DNA of 16,664 nt from an uncultured Solobacterium sp. Lineage in GTDB: Bacteria; Bacillota_I; Bacilli_A; Erysipelotrichales; Erysipelotrichaceae. Position 1 is the stretch's first letter. Every line of letters starts with the position of its first letter. Positions 1 to 7,822 of this stretch are shown piece after piece. The DNA is taken from assembly GCA_938041275.1 (NCBI GenBank), contig CALISH010000056.1, forward strand, positions 1 to 16,664, in the 5' to 3' direction. The notes beneath the pieces were generated by a model. It had not been told where the DNA came from, made no database searches, and saw only the letters and a program-made list of their open reading frames with translations. Position numbers and translations under genes: made by a program.

Positions 1-136
1 ATGTAATGGGTGTATGGTAATGGATTCCACATTAAACGATGGTATTAAAGCTATCTTATTAGATGAAGTACCAGAAGTACATGATGTTCGTTTATTAGAG
101 ACAAATGATTTCAACGAATTTAACCCATATTATTAA
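1..136 (+). CDS. NifU-like Fe-S scaffold protein, C-terminal fragment
   Basis: Only the last 44 codons are present (reading frame from base 2, TAA at 134-136); the start lies left of the window. The fragment begins with CNGC, followed by MVMDSTLNDGIKAILLDEVP and EVHDVRLLE. A CxxC followed by a helix of the type TLxxGIxxxLxxEVPEVxxV is typical of the C-terminal NifU (Nfu) domain, in which the two cysteines bind an Fe-S cluster that is passed to client proteins in the cytoplasm. The final residues, TNDFNEFNPYY, are a short tail beyond the domain. With only the end visible I cannot tell a stand-alone Nfu protein from a longer scaffold. It is followed directly by an intrinsic terminator, so it ends its transcription unit. 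Confidence 0.75.
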   Translation, partial: CNGCMVMDSTLNDGIKAILLDEVPEVHDVRLLETNDFNEFNPYY

Positions 137-137
137 A

Positions 138-169
138 ATGTAGAAAAATTTTCTGCATTTTTTATTTTA
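138..169 (+). terminator. intrinsic terminator of the NifU-like gene
   Basis: The arms ATGTAGAAAA (138-147) and TTTCTGCAT (150-158) pair, with one G-U pair and a tiny loop, and are followed by TTTTTATTTTATTTT. The hairpin starts two bases after the stop codon. Confidence 0.75.
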
Positions 170-184
170 TTTTCGTGTTTTCTG

Positions 185-234
185 TCATTTCTATAAAAAT
201 TCCAAAGAAATCGAAAGAAAATTTATAGAAATGA
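185..234. repeat. 13-bp perfect inverted repeat upstream of glutamine synthetase
   Basis: TCATTTCTATAAA (185-197) is the exact reverse complement of TTTATAGAAATGA (222-234), separated by 24 purine-rich bases that contain AAAGAAA twice. It lies between the previous terminator and the glutamine synthetase start, so a role as an operator or leader hairpin for that gene is plausible. It does not match the GlnR box (TGTNA-N7-TNACA). Confidence 0.6.
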
Positions 235-255
235 TATAAAATTCTAAATTTTATA

Positions 256-284
256 TTGAAACATCCTTCAAAACGTTATAAATT
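256..284 (+). promoter_or_regulatory. possible promoter of glutamine synthetase
   Basis: TTGAAA (256-261) is followed 15 bases later by TATAAA (277-282), or 17 bases later by TAAATT (279-284). The spacing and match are imperfect, so this is only the best candidate in the gap. The ribosome binding site AAGGAGA (298-304) precedes the ATG at 308. Confidence 0.35.
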
Positions 285-307
285 TTTCATAACAAAAAGG
301 AGATTCT

Positions 308-2401
308 ATGGAAGACCTATTCAAAGATTTTGGTTCTAAAGTATTTGGCGAAAAAGAGATGAAGAGTCGCCTACCTCGTCCTGTTTATCTTTCTTGGAAG
401 AAGACAGTCGCAAATGAAGGAATGCTCGATCGTATCACTGCAGATGCGATTGCCCATGCAATGAAACTTTGGGCACTTGATAATGGTGTAACTCACTTTA
501 CACACTGGTTCCAACCTATGACAGGTGGCACAGCCGAAAAACATGATAGTTTCTTAGAGCCAGATATGAACGGCGAGCCCTTTGCTCGATTTTCTGGAAA
601 GATGCTGATCAAAGGTGAGCCAGATGCCTCAAGTTTTCCTAACGGTGGTTTACGTACAACATTTGAGGCACGCGGATATACCTATTGGGATGTAAAGAGT
701 CCGGTATTCATTCGCGATAACATCCTCTGTATCCCTACTGTCTTTGTATCGTATAGCGGTGAAGCATTAGATAAGAAAGACCCTCTATTAAAGTCATTAG
801 AAGCCCTCAGCAAAGCCGCAACACGCGTTGTAAATATTCTTGGTGATAAAGATGTTAAGAGTTGTGATATTTCCGTAGGCCTTGAACAGGAGTACTTCCT
901 GATCGACCGTAAATACTTTGATCGTCGTCTAGACTTACGCTTTACTGGTCGCACCTTGTTTGGTGCACCATCGCCTAAGACACAGGAATTAGATGACCAT
1001 TACTTTGGCGCAATTCCACCACGTGTAGCAGCCTTTATGAAGGAAGCCAATCAAGAACTTTGGAAGTTAGGTATCTATGCCAAAACAGAGCACAACGAAG
1101 TTGCACCTGGACAATTTGAATTAGCACCTATCTTTACAAATGGTAATGTGGCAGTTGACCAAAACCACCTCATTATGGATATCCTACGTGAGACAGCTAA
1201 GAAACATGGCTTTGCATGTCTCTTACATGAAAAACCATTCCAAGGTATAAATGGTTCCGGTAAACATGATAACTACTCCATCATCACAGATGATGGACAA
1301 AACCTATTCTCCCCAGGTGATAAGCCAGCCGAAAACATCCGCTTCTTATTATTTGTCTGTGCATTTATTCGTGCAGTTGATACATACCCTCTCTTACTTC
1401 GATTAAGTGCATCCTGTACAGGTAATGATCATCGTTTGGGTGCTAATGAAGCACCTCCAGCAATCATTTCAATTTATCTTGGAAGTTATATCGAGAATAT
1501 CCTCTACGATATTTATACAAAGAACCGTAAGAAACAAACTACACAAGAAGAAAAAGCTATTTTTAATCCTGTAACAGGATTATCTTATATCCCTCACGAT
1601 AACACCGACCGTAACCGTACTTCTCCTCTTGCCTTTACTGGTAATAAGTTTGAGTTTAGAATGCTCGGCTCATCGATGAGTGCGTCTTTCTCAAATACTG
1701 TATTGAACGCTATCATGGCAGAATCTCTCAATCAGATTGCGGATGAACTTGAAGGCATCAAGTATATTCAAGACATTCGTGAAAAAGCATTAACAATCTG
1801 TCGTAACTTAATTGAAAAGCACAAGAGAATTCTCTTCTCCGGGGATGGGTATAGCGAAGAATGGGAAAAGGAAGCTAAGCGTAGAGGCTTGCCAAATGTA
1901 AAGAGTTTTATCGAATCCACAGAAGTTCTTAATGATTCTTCCGTCATCAACCTCTTTACTTCCCTAAATATCTACTCCGAAAAAGAACTAGCAGCTAACC
2001 GTATCATCTTGCAGGAACAATACGAAAAGATTATGGGTATTGAAGTTCGCACAATGATTGAAATGGCACGCAAAGATATCCTTCCTTCTCAAATCGCAGA
2101 ACTGAAGTTCTACAATGATACTATTAACACAAGTGGTAAGAATACACCAAAGTTCATTCGTGATCACGCTAGCGCTATTTCGACGTTGATTGATCAAACC
2201 TACCAAGCAATTCAAGCATTAGAAGATACTTGGCAAAAAGTAACTGCGACTGGTAATACATTTGAAATCGGGCAAAACATCTACTACAAGATCAATCCCC
2301 TTATGGATAAACTAAGGGCATCCGTAGATGCATACGAACAAATCGCAGCTAGAGAATTCTACAAATTACCATCTTACGAAGATATCTTATTTAATATTTA
2401 A
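308..2401 (+). CDS. glnN: glutamine synthetase type III
   Basis: This enzyme makes glutamine from glutamate, ammonium and ATP in the cytoplasm and is a main entry point for nitrogen. The 697 residues fit the long type III (GSIII/GlnN) family, not the roughly 440-470 residues of GlnA types I and II. Family blocks are visible: an N-terminal region with RPVYLSWKK near residue 24, the metal and glutamate site GLEQEYFLID (191-200), KTEHNEVAPGQFELAP (259-274), and the ATP-binding segment KPFQGINGSGKHDNYS (309-324). The C-terminal 200 residues are helical, as in GSIII. ATG 308 is supported by AAGGAGA seven bases away. The gene stands alone between a terminator on the left and a shared terminator on the right. 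Control is not evident beyond the inverted repeat at 185-234. Identification is very secure. Confidence 0.96.
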   Translation: MEDLFKDFGSKVFGEKEMKSRLPRPVYLSWKKTVANEGMLDRITADAIAHAMKLWALDNGVTHFTHWFQPMTGGTAEKHDSFLEPDMNGEPFARFSGKMLIKGEPDASSFPNGGLRTTFEARGYTYWDVKSPVFIRDNILCIPTVFVSYSGEALDKKDPLLKSLEALSKAATRVVNILGDKDVKSCDISVGLEQEYFLIDRKYFDRRLDLRFTGRTLFGAPSPKTQELDDHYFGAIPPRVAAFMKEANQELWKLGIYAKTEHNEVAPGQFELAPIFTNGNVAVDQNHLIMDILRETAKKHGFACLLHEKPFQGINGSGKHDNYSIITDDGQNLFSPGDKPAENIRFLLFVCAFIRAVDTYPLLLRLSASCTGNDHRLGANEAPPAIISIYLGSYIENILYDIYTKNRKKQTTQEEKAIFNPVTGLSYIPHDNTDRNRTSPLAFTGNKFEFRMLGSSMSASFSNTVLNAIMAESLNQIADELEGIKYIQDIREKALTICRNLIEKHKRILFSGDGYSEEWEKEAKRRGLPNVKSFIESTEVLNDSSVINLFTSLNIYSEKELAANRIILQEQYEKIMGIEVRTMIEMARKDILPSQIAELKFYNDTINTSGKNTPKFIRDHASAISTLIDQTYQAIQALEDTWQKVTATGNTFEIGQNIYYKINPLMDKLRASVDAYEQIAAREFYKLPSYEDILFNI

Positions 2402-2405
2402 AAAT

Positions 2406-2455
2406 AAAACTGCAGGGCACTCTTCCTTATGGATGAGTAACTACTGCAGTTTTTA
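2406..2455. terminator. bidirectional terminator between convergent genes
   Basis: AAAACTGCAG (2406-2415) pairs with CTGCAGTTTT (2444-2453). Inside lies a second stem, ACTCTTCC (2419-2426) with GGATGAGT (2431-2438) around the loop TTAT, with one mismatch. U-rich tails follow on both strands, so it can end the glutamine synthetase transcript and the convergent permease transcript, whose stop codon lies in the arm. Confidence 0.8.
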
Positions 2456-3595
2456 TTGTACTGTGATATTTTTCTTATCCAATTGTCGATGGATAAACTC
2501 GCTTACCAATACAAAGATAACCGAAAAGACAGGTACACCGACAAACATACCAACAATACCAAATAACGCACCACCAATAATAATAGCGAACATGACATAT
2601 AACGTTGGTAAGCCAACCGCACCACCTAGAATACGTGGGCCAATAATATTACCATCTACCTGTTGCAGAATTAGAATAAAGATTGAAAATTCCAATGCTT
2701 TAAACGGATCAACCAATAATAGAATCAGAATACTTGGAACCGCTCCTAAGAATGGACCAAATACAGGAATCATATTTGTAACACCAACGACAACACTAAT
2801 CAGTGGTGTATATGGCATCTTCATAAATGATAGGATAATATAACAGAGAATGCCAATAATTAAAGAGTCTACCGCTTTACCCGCAACAAAACTATTGAAT
2901 GTATTGATCGTTAAACGAGTTGTTCTTAAGATACTCTTTGTCGTCTTCTCTGGAAGAAGTGCATATAATACCTTCTTTATTTGACGTTTGAGATTTACCT
3001 CATCCAGAAGAATATATAATGCGATAATCATACCGATCAAGAAGTTCATCACGCCCTTAGCAAAAATCACACTGTACATTAAGATAGCATTTAAACTACT
3101 TGCGATATTTGATACCCAATCTCCTAACATACTGACACCTTTATCGATGACAGGATTTAAGGTCTTCAATAAGTCATCGCTGAAGAAGTTGTTAGACTCA
3201 AAGAAGTTACGAGCAGTATCTACATATCCTTCAAAAGAGGACAGGAAGGTTTGGATGGAAGAAATCATCTGCGGAATGAGAATAGAGAAGAATATAAACA
3301 ACATGATAATCCCAATTAATAATGCCCCAAAGGAAGCGATAACTTTCTTTGTACGTGGCTTTAGTTTTGTCTTCTCTAACCAACTATACTCAATAATCTT
3401 TCTTAGCGGGTTCAGCAAGAAAGCAATCCCGATTCCATAAATAAATGGTGAAAGTGCCACAAAGATTGCCTGGCATACACCATATAAAGGCTCAACATTA
3501 TTTATTAACGTGTAAAACGCTACAACAAGAATCCCTGATATTGAAAAAGCTTTGATATTTTCAATTGTTTCTTCTTTTAATTTAGACCATTTCAT
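2453..3595 (-). CDS. AI-2E family membrane permease (PF01594 type)
   Basis: This is a 380-residue polytopic membrane protein. Hydrophobic segments occur near residues 18-32, 40-62, 86-110, 170-200, 235-262 and 265-360. The family signature lies at about 274-288 (NMIPVFGPFLGAVPS), close to the consensus IPxxGpxlgaiP, and the PRILGGAVGLPTL segment follows. The family was named for an autoinducer-2 exporter, but many members move other solutes, including Na+/H+ antiporters, so the substrate is unknown. I chose ATG 3595 over the in-frame TTG at 3601 because GGAGG (3605-3609) sits nine bases from the ATG but only three from the TTG. The gene is monocistronic, divergent from metK and convergent with glutamine synthetase. 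The fold is confident, the function open. Confidence 0.85.
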   Translation of the reverse strand: MKWSKLKEETIENIKAFSISGILVVAFYTLINNVEPLYGVCQAIFVALSPFIYGIGIAFLLNPLRKIIEYSWLEKTKLKPRTKKVIASFGALLIGIIMLFIFFSILIPQMISSIQTFLSSFEGYVDTARNFFESNNFFSDDLLKTLNPVIDKGVSMLGDWVSNIASSLNAILMYSVIFAKGVMNFLIGMIIALYILLDEVNLKRQIKKVLYALLPEKTTKSILRTTRLTINTFNSFVAGKAVDSLIIGILCYIILSFMKMPYTPLISVVVGVTNMIPVFGPFLGAVPSILILLLVDPFKALEFSIFILILQQVDGNIIGPRILGGAVGLPTLYVMFAIIIGGALFGIVGMFVGVPVFSVIFVLVSEFIHRQLDKKNITVQ

Positions 3596-3615
3596 ACGCA
3601 AAAACCTCCATAATG

Positions 3616-3643
3616 ATTATACCAGTTTTAGATTGTCTTTGAA
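3616..3643 (-). promoter_or_regulatory. promoter of the AI-2E family permease
   Basis: On the minus strand TTCAAA (3638-3643) is followed after 16 bases by a perfect TATAAT (3616-3621), just upstream of GGAGG and the ATG. It lies back to back with the metK promoter. Confidence 0.6.
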
Positions 3644-3657
3644 CACGAACATATCAA

Positions 3658-3686
3658 TTGACAAGCATTCTTTCTAGTGTTTTAAT
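3658..3686 (+). promoter_or_regulatory. promoter of metK and its riboswitch leader
   Basis: A consensus TTGACA (3658-3663), 17 bases, then TTTAAT (3681-3686). Transcription would start near 3693, at the first bases of the riboswitch P1 helix, leaving a leader of about 165 bases before the ATG. Confidence 0.8.
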
Positions 3687-3693
3687 AATAACG

Positions 3694-3790
3694 TCTTTTA
3701 TCAAGAACTGAGGTAGAGAGTCAGCTCCATAACCTCACACCAACCTACTGCTTCCAGCAAGGTGGTACTGCTGACATCGATAAGGAAAGA
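3694..3790 (+). promoter_or_regulatory. probable SAM riboswitch, divergent SAM-I clan, lacking P4
   Basis: The helices found by eye are: P1, TTTTATC (3696-3702) with GATAAGG (3779-3785), using two G-U pairs; P2, TGAGGT (3709-3714) with ACCTCA (3732-3737), capped by GAG/CTC (3716-3718, 3725-3727); P3, ACCAACCT (3739-3746) with AGGTGGT (3760-3766), capped by TGCT/AGCA. The P2 loop GTCAGC (3720-3725) is the exact complement of GCTGAC (3770-3775), giving the expected pseudoknot. The SAM-I core elements ATCAAGA in J1/2 and CAACC opposite GGTG in P3 are kept. The GGC/GCC pairs of standard S-boxes are replaced by ACC/GGT, as in true covariation. P4 is absent, as I recall for the SAM-IV and SAM-I/IV groups. 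Its place before metK, the SAM synthetase gene, supports the call. The subclass is uncertain. Confidence 0.8.
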
Positions 3791-3849
3791 GTTAAATGAG
3801 TTATATATCCTCTTTCATCTGTCGCATGAAAAAGACAAAACGAAGGAGG
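3785..3849 (+). promoter_or_regulatory. metK: expression platform of the metK riboswitch (anti-SD switch)
   Basis: CCTCTTTC (3809-3816) can pair with the Shine-Dalgarno GAAGGAGG (3842-3849) over eight pairs including one G-U. It can alternatively pair with GAAAGAG (3785-3791), which directly follows P1. A longer P1 could use the same GAAAGA bases with TCTTT (3694-3698). This predicts that SAM-bound P1 frees the anti-SD to hide the ribosome site, and that without SAM the site is open. There is no U-run, so control is probably at translation, not termination. Confidence 0.55.
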
Positions 3850-3857
3850 TTTTTATT

Positions 3858-4952
3858 ATGTCAAAGTATTATTTCTCATCCGAATCTGTTACAAGTGGTC
3901 ACCCAGATAAAATCTGTGATTTGATTGCGGATTCTATCTTGGACGCAGCGTTGGAACAAGATCCAAAAGCACATATGGCTGTTGAAGCTACCATCAAGGA
4001 CGATACAATCTTCATCTATGGTGAAGCTGGTACAACTGCAATCATCGACTACGCCGCAATCGCAAAGAAAGTTTTAAAGGATATTGGTTACCCTGAAGAA
4101 TACAATGTTATCCTAAAGGTAAACAAGCAATCTGCAGAAATCAACTCCGCTGTAGGTCATCAAGAATACAGCGCTGGAGATCAAGGTATCATGTTTGGTT
4201 TTGCAAGTGATGAGACAAAGTCTTATATGCCATTTGCAATCGACTGTGCACATATGCTCGCAAAGCGTCTTGAACAGGTTCGTCGTGAAAACCCTACACT
4301 ATTAGGACCTGACGGAAAAACACAGGTTACAGTAGAATATGACAACGGTGAACTCAAGAGAATTGAAACAATCGTCGTATCTACACAACACAGTAAAGAT
4401 ATTACACAAGAAGAATTAAAGAAACTAATCCGCAAAGAAGTCATTGATAAAGTTGTAAAACCTGAACTCATTGATGAAAATACGAAGTTCTTTATCAACC
4501 CATCCGGTTCCTTTGTTGTTGGTGGTAGCTGGGGTGATTCCGGTACAACGGGACGTAAGATTGTAGTAGATACATACGGTGGATACGCACCTATTGGTGG
4601 TGGATGTTTCTCATCCAAGGACCCTACTAAGGTTGACCGTTCTGCTGCTTACTACGCACGTTATGTTTGCCGTAACATCGTAGCTAACGGTCTAGCAAAG
4701 AAGTGCCAGATTGAACTAGCATATGCAATTGGTGAACCTAACCCTATCTCTATCAATGTCAACAGTTTCAATACTTCGAAGTATAGTGATGAAGAATTAG
4801 AAGAAATTGTGAAGAAGAACTTCAACTTCTCAGTTAAAAACATGATCAAGGAACTAGATCTTGAAAGACCTATTTATACACAGACTACAAACTATGGACA
4901 CTTTGGTAAGCCTTACTTACCTTGGGAACAATTCAAGAAGATTGAACTATAA
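3858..4952 (+). CDS. metK: S-adenosylmethionine synthetase
   Basis: MetK joins methionine and ATP to make SAM, the cell's methyl donor and a polyamine precursor, releasing phosphate and pyrophosphate. Visible motifs are SGHPDK (13-18), the active-site hexapeptide region SAGDQG (105-110), NPSGSFVVGG (214-223), TGRKIVVDTYGG (231-242) and the phosphate-binding GGGCFSSKDPTKVDRSAAY block (247-265). The usual block reads GGGAFSGKD, so two positions differ. At 364 residues it is shorter than the common 380-400, with a compact region before AGDQG and an early end after LPWEQF. ATG 3858 is set by GAAGGAGG eight bases upstream. The open frame continues upstream to 3762, but that part is the riboswitch. 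It is monocistronic, with its own promoter, riboswitch and terminator. Confidence 0.95.
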   Translation: MSKYYFSSESVTSGHPDKICDLIADSILDAALEQDPKAHMAVEATIKDDTIFIYGEAGTTAIIDYAAIAKKVLKDIGYPEEYNVILKVNKQSAEINSAVGHQEYSAGDQGIMFGFASDETKSYMPFAIDCAHMLAKRLEQVRRENPTLLGPDGKTQVTVEYDNGELKRIETIVVSTQHSKDITQEELKKLIRKEVIDKVVKPELIDENTKFFINPSGSFVVGGSWGDSGTTGRKIVVDTYGGYAPIGGGCFSSKDPTKVDRSAAYYARYVCRNIVANGLAKKCQIELAYAIGEPNPISINVNSFNTSKYSDEELEEIVKKNFNFSVKNMIKELDLERPIYTQTTNYGHFGKPYLPWEQFKKIEL

Positions 4953-4960
4953 CATACAGC

Positions 4961-4988
4961 AGCGGCAGTAACCTGCCGCTTTTCTTTT
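4961..4988 (+). terminator. intrinsic terminator of metK
   Basis: AGCGGCAG (4961-4968) pairs perfectly with CTGCCGCT (4973-4980) around TAAC, followed by TTTCTTTT. Confidence 0.92.
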
Positions 4989-4992
4989 ACCT

Positions 4993-5028
4993 AAAAAAAA
5001 CATGCATATAGAGAGCACTACATGCATG
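4993..5028 (-). terminator. intrinsic terminator of ileS
   Basis: On the minus strand CATGCAT (5022-5028) pairs with ATGCATG (5001-5007) over a 14-base loop, followed by eight T (4993-5000). It starts about ten bases after the ileS stop. Confidence 0.7.
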
Positions 5029-5038
5029 CTTTATGTAT

Positions 5039-7771
5039 TTAATTTTGATGAATGAGTTTATAGCCTTCCATAACAGCATGGCATCTTGGACACAGTCCAT
5101 TTTCATCCACATGTTCATCATAGTTCCAACAACGTGGACACTTTTGACCACTAGCCTTTTCAACCTTCACGGCTGTTTCACCTTCTACAAGTTCAACCTG
5201 AGAAACAATTAACCATTGTGCTACTGCAGCACCTAGATTCTTTTCTACAAGTTCCTTGTCTTCCTTTGGAAGAGTAAGAAGTATCTTCGCTTCTTGGCTA
5301 GAAGCGATTAGTTTTTCATTACGTGCTTCTTCATTTGCCTTTGTGACAAGAGCACGAACATCTAATAGACGTTTGATTTCATCACGTAATGTTTCAGCTT
5401 TTGCGTATTCCTTCACTTCTGGGAATTCTTCGTAATGTACAGAGTTTGTGCCAAGATGTGAGAAATGTGTCCAGATTTCTTCAGCAGTAAATGCTAAGAA
5501 TGGAGCCCAAAGTTTTACAAGCGCATCTGCACAGTTCCAGTATACAGACTGTACTTGTCTTCTGCGATGATCATCCTTGGCACTTACATATAAGATATCC
5601 TTTGTAAAATCACAATAGTAAGAAGATAAGATATTAACCATGAAGTACATCAGATGCTTATTTGCGGATAAGTAATTGTACTCCAATACATCCTTACGTA
5701 CATCTTTGACCAAGTCATTGAGTAACACAAGAACCTGTTGGTCAACGCGTTCAAGATTTTCAAAGGCAACCATATCTGTTGATGGATTGAAATCTTCTCC
5801 ATTTACATTACCCAGTAAGAAACGGAATGTATTACGAATCTTACGATACTGATCAGAAACCTGCTTGATATTGCTTGGACCTAGCTTTAAGTCTTCCTTA
5901 AAGTCTGAGGACATAGCCCAAAGACGGAATACATCAGCACCATTCTGGTTGATGATATCCATTGGGTTTACAACATTACCAACAGACTTAGACATCTTTT
6001 CACCCTTTGAGTCTACAACATAACCATGGGATAGAACTTCCTTATATGGAGCTGTACCATTGACTGCTGTTGAAACGATGAGTGAGGAGTTAAACCAACC
6101 ACGATACTGGTCAGAACCTTCAAAGTATAAATCACATGGATAACTATCCCCACGAGCAATTAATTCGTTCCAGCTTGAACCAGAATCAAACCATACATCC
6201 ATGATATCTGTTTCCTTACGGAATTCACCATTTGGTGACTTTTCATTCGTATATCCTTCTGGTAATAAATCTTTTGCGTCTCTTTCAAACCAAACATTTG
6301 AACCATATTCATTCATAAGTTCAGCAATATGATCAAAGACTTCCTTTTCCATGATTGGTGAGTTATCTTCACAATAGATAATTGGAATTGGAACACCCCA
6401 TAGACGCTGTCTAGAGATACACCAGTCTCCACGATCCGCAATCATATTATTCATACGCTTTTGACCAAAGGAGTTATGCCACTTAACGTGGTTATTAATC
6501 TGATCCAATGCTTGCTCACGTACTTTTTCAATTGAACAGAACCACTGTTTCACCGCACGGAAGATAACCTTCTTCTTTAAACGGTCATCATGTGGGTATG
6601 AGTGAGTAATATTTTCAACTTTTAGTAAGTAGCCCTTTTCACTCATGTCATGAATGATAGCCTTTGAACAATCCTCAAAGAACATACCTTGGTATGTGCC
6701 TGCTCCTGAATTCATATAGCCACGTTCATTAACTGTACAGATTGGTGGCATACCATTCTTCATACATACAAGATAGTCATCCATACCGTGACCACCAGCT
6801 GTATGTACAACACCAGTACCATCTTCATCTGTAACATGTGTACCTAAAAGACATGGACATTCCTTATCTAATACAACATGGTGATATGTAACACCTTCGA
6901 TTTCCTTACCTGTAAATGTCTTAAGGATACCTAGATTTTCAAGATTGGATTTTTCAAGCAAACTGTCGACGAACTTTGCAAGAACAACTAAATTACCTGC
7001 ACTTGTCTTGACTAATGCATATTCTAAGTCTGGATGAACAGATACAGCCATATTTGATGGAATTGTCCAAGGTGTTGTTGTCCAGATTACAAAGTTATCA
7101 TCTGCAGTTAATACACCCTTACCATCCGCAATTGGGAATTTGAGGTAAATTGTCGCATCTTTAACATCCTTATAAACAATTTCAGAATCCGCAACCGCTG
7201 TCTCATTGTATGGTGACCAATAAACAGGTTTTAGTCCTTGGAAGATCATTCCTTTTAAAGCCATCGTTGCGAAAGACTGAATCTGACGCGCTTCAAACTC
7301 TTTCTTCAGTGTGATATATGGATGTTCATAATCTGCAATCTGACCTAAACGCTTTTCTGTTTCCATCTGCTGTGCAATTTGTTCATGTGCATATTCCTCA
7401 CATTTACGTCTAAATTCCGCGGCAGATAATGCCTTACGATCAACGCCTAATTTCTGGATAGCATTTTCGATTGGTAATCCATGTGTATCCCATCCTGGAA
7501 AGAATGGTGTATAGTAACCTGACATCGCATGGCTACGAATAATGAAGTCCTTGATTGTACGGTTCATGGCTGTACCTGCATGCAGGTTGCCATTTGCGTA
7601 TGGAGGACCATCATGCAAGATAAATGCCTTCTGTCCCTTGTGATGTTTTAGTAAGTTTTGATAATAGTTGTCTTGTTGCCAATTCTTTAAAATACCCGGT
7701 TCTTTCTGTGCAAGATTACCACGCATCTCAAAATCTGTATTTGGCATGTTTAGCGTATCTTTGTAGTCCAT
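5039..7771 (-). CDS. ileS: isoleucyl-tRNA synthetase
   Basis: This cytoplasmic class I enzyme charges tRNA-Ile. At 910 residues it has normal length for the bacterial zinc-containing form. In order: the HIGH region GPPYANGNLHAGTAMNR (55-71), the CP1 editing domain with TTTPWTIPSN (231-240) and GTGVVHTAGGHGMDDY (318-333), DWCISRQRLWGVPIP (449-463), WFDSGSSW (527-534), KMSKS (592-596), an anticodon-binding helical domain, and a C-terminal zinc finger with cysteines 878, 881, 894 and 897. The HIGH motif reads HAGT, and the editing block has HTAGG where HTAPG is usual. Both are described under findings. ATG 7771 is preceded by GAGGAGGG. The gene is last in a division gene cluster and is controlled by the T-box leader just upstream. 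Confidence 0.97.
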   Translation of the reverse strand: MDYKDTLNMPNTDFEMRGNLAQKEPGILKNWQQDNYYQNLLKHHKGQKAFILHDGPPYANGNLHAGTAMNRTIKDFIIRSHAMSGYYTPFFPGWDTHGLPIENAIQKLGVDRKALSAAEFRRKCEEYAHEQIAQQMETEKRLGQIADYEHPYITLKKEFEARQIQSFATMALKGMIFQGLKPVYWSPYNETAVADSEIVYKDVKDATIYLKFPIADGKGVLTADDNFVIWTTTPWTIPSNMAVSVHPDLEYALVKTSAGNLVVLAKFVDSLLEKSNLENLGILKTFTGKEIEGVTYHHVVLDKECPCLLGTHVTDEDGTGVVHTAGGHGMDDYLVCMKNGMPPICTVNERGYMNSGAGTYQGMFFEDCSKAIIHDMSEKGYLLKVENITHSYPHDDRLKKKVIFRAVKQWFCSIEKVREQALDQINNHVKWHNSFGQKRMNNMIADRGDWCISRQRLWGVPIPIIYCEDNSPIMEKEVFDHIAELMNEYGSNVWFERDAKDLLPEGYTNEKSPNGEFRKETDIMDVWFDSGSSWNELIARGDSYPCDLYFEGSDQYRGWFNSSLIVSTAVNGTAPYKEVLSHGYVVDSKGEKMSKSVGNVVNPMDIINQNGADVFRLWAMSSDFKEDLKLGPSNIKQVSDQYRKIRNTFRFLLGNVNGEDFNPSTDMVAFENLERVDQQVLVLLNDLVKDVRKDVLEYNYLSANKHLMYFMVNILSSYYCDFTKDILYVSAKDDHRRRQVQSVYWNCADALVKLWAPFLAFTAEEIWTHFSHLGTNSVHYEEFPEVKEYAKAETLRDEIKRLLDVRALVTKANEEARNEKLIASSQEAKILLTLPKEDKELVEKNLGAAVAQWLIVSQVELVEGETAVKVEKASGQKCPRCWNYDEHVDENGLCPRCHAVMEGYKLIHQN

Positions 7772-7787
7772 ATGACCCTCCTCTTTA

Positions 7788-7822
7788 TAAAAATAAAAAC
7801 GTCCTCAAAAATCTAAGGACGT
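7788..7822 (-). terminator. regulated terminator of the ileS T-box
   Basis: On the minus strand ACGTCCT (7816-7822) pairs with AGGACGT (7799-7805), followed by TTTTTATTTTT (7788-7798). It is mutually exclusive with the T-box antiterminator. Confidence 0.88.

Noticed and set aside
185..234. GlnR binding site
   Set aside because: The repeat lacks TGTNA-N7-TNACA; it is kept only as an unexplained inverted repeat.
2328..2843. A 171-residue plus-strand open frame
   Set aside because: It is antisense to the AI-2E family permease and overlaps the end of glutamine synthetase and their terminator, with no ribosome site.
3762..3857. N-terminal extension of metK
   Set aside because: The open frame runs through the riboswitch P3 and expression platform, and the only good ribosome site (GAAGGAGG) is just before ATG 3858, where the known MetK N-terminus begins.
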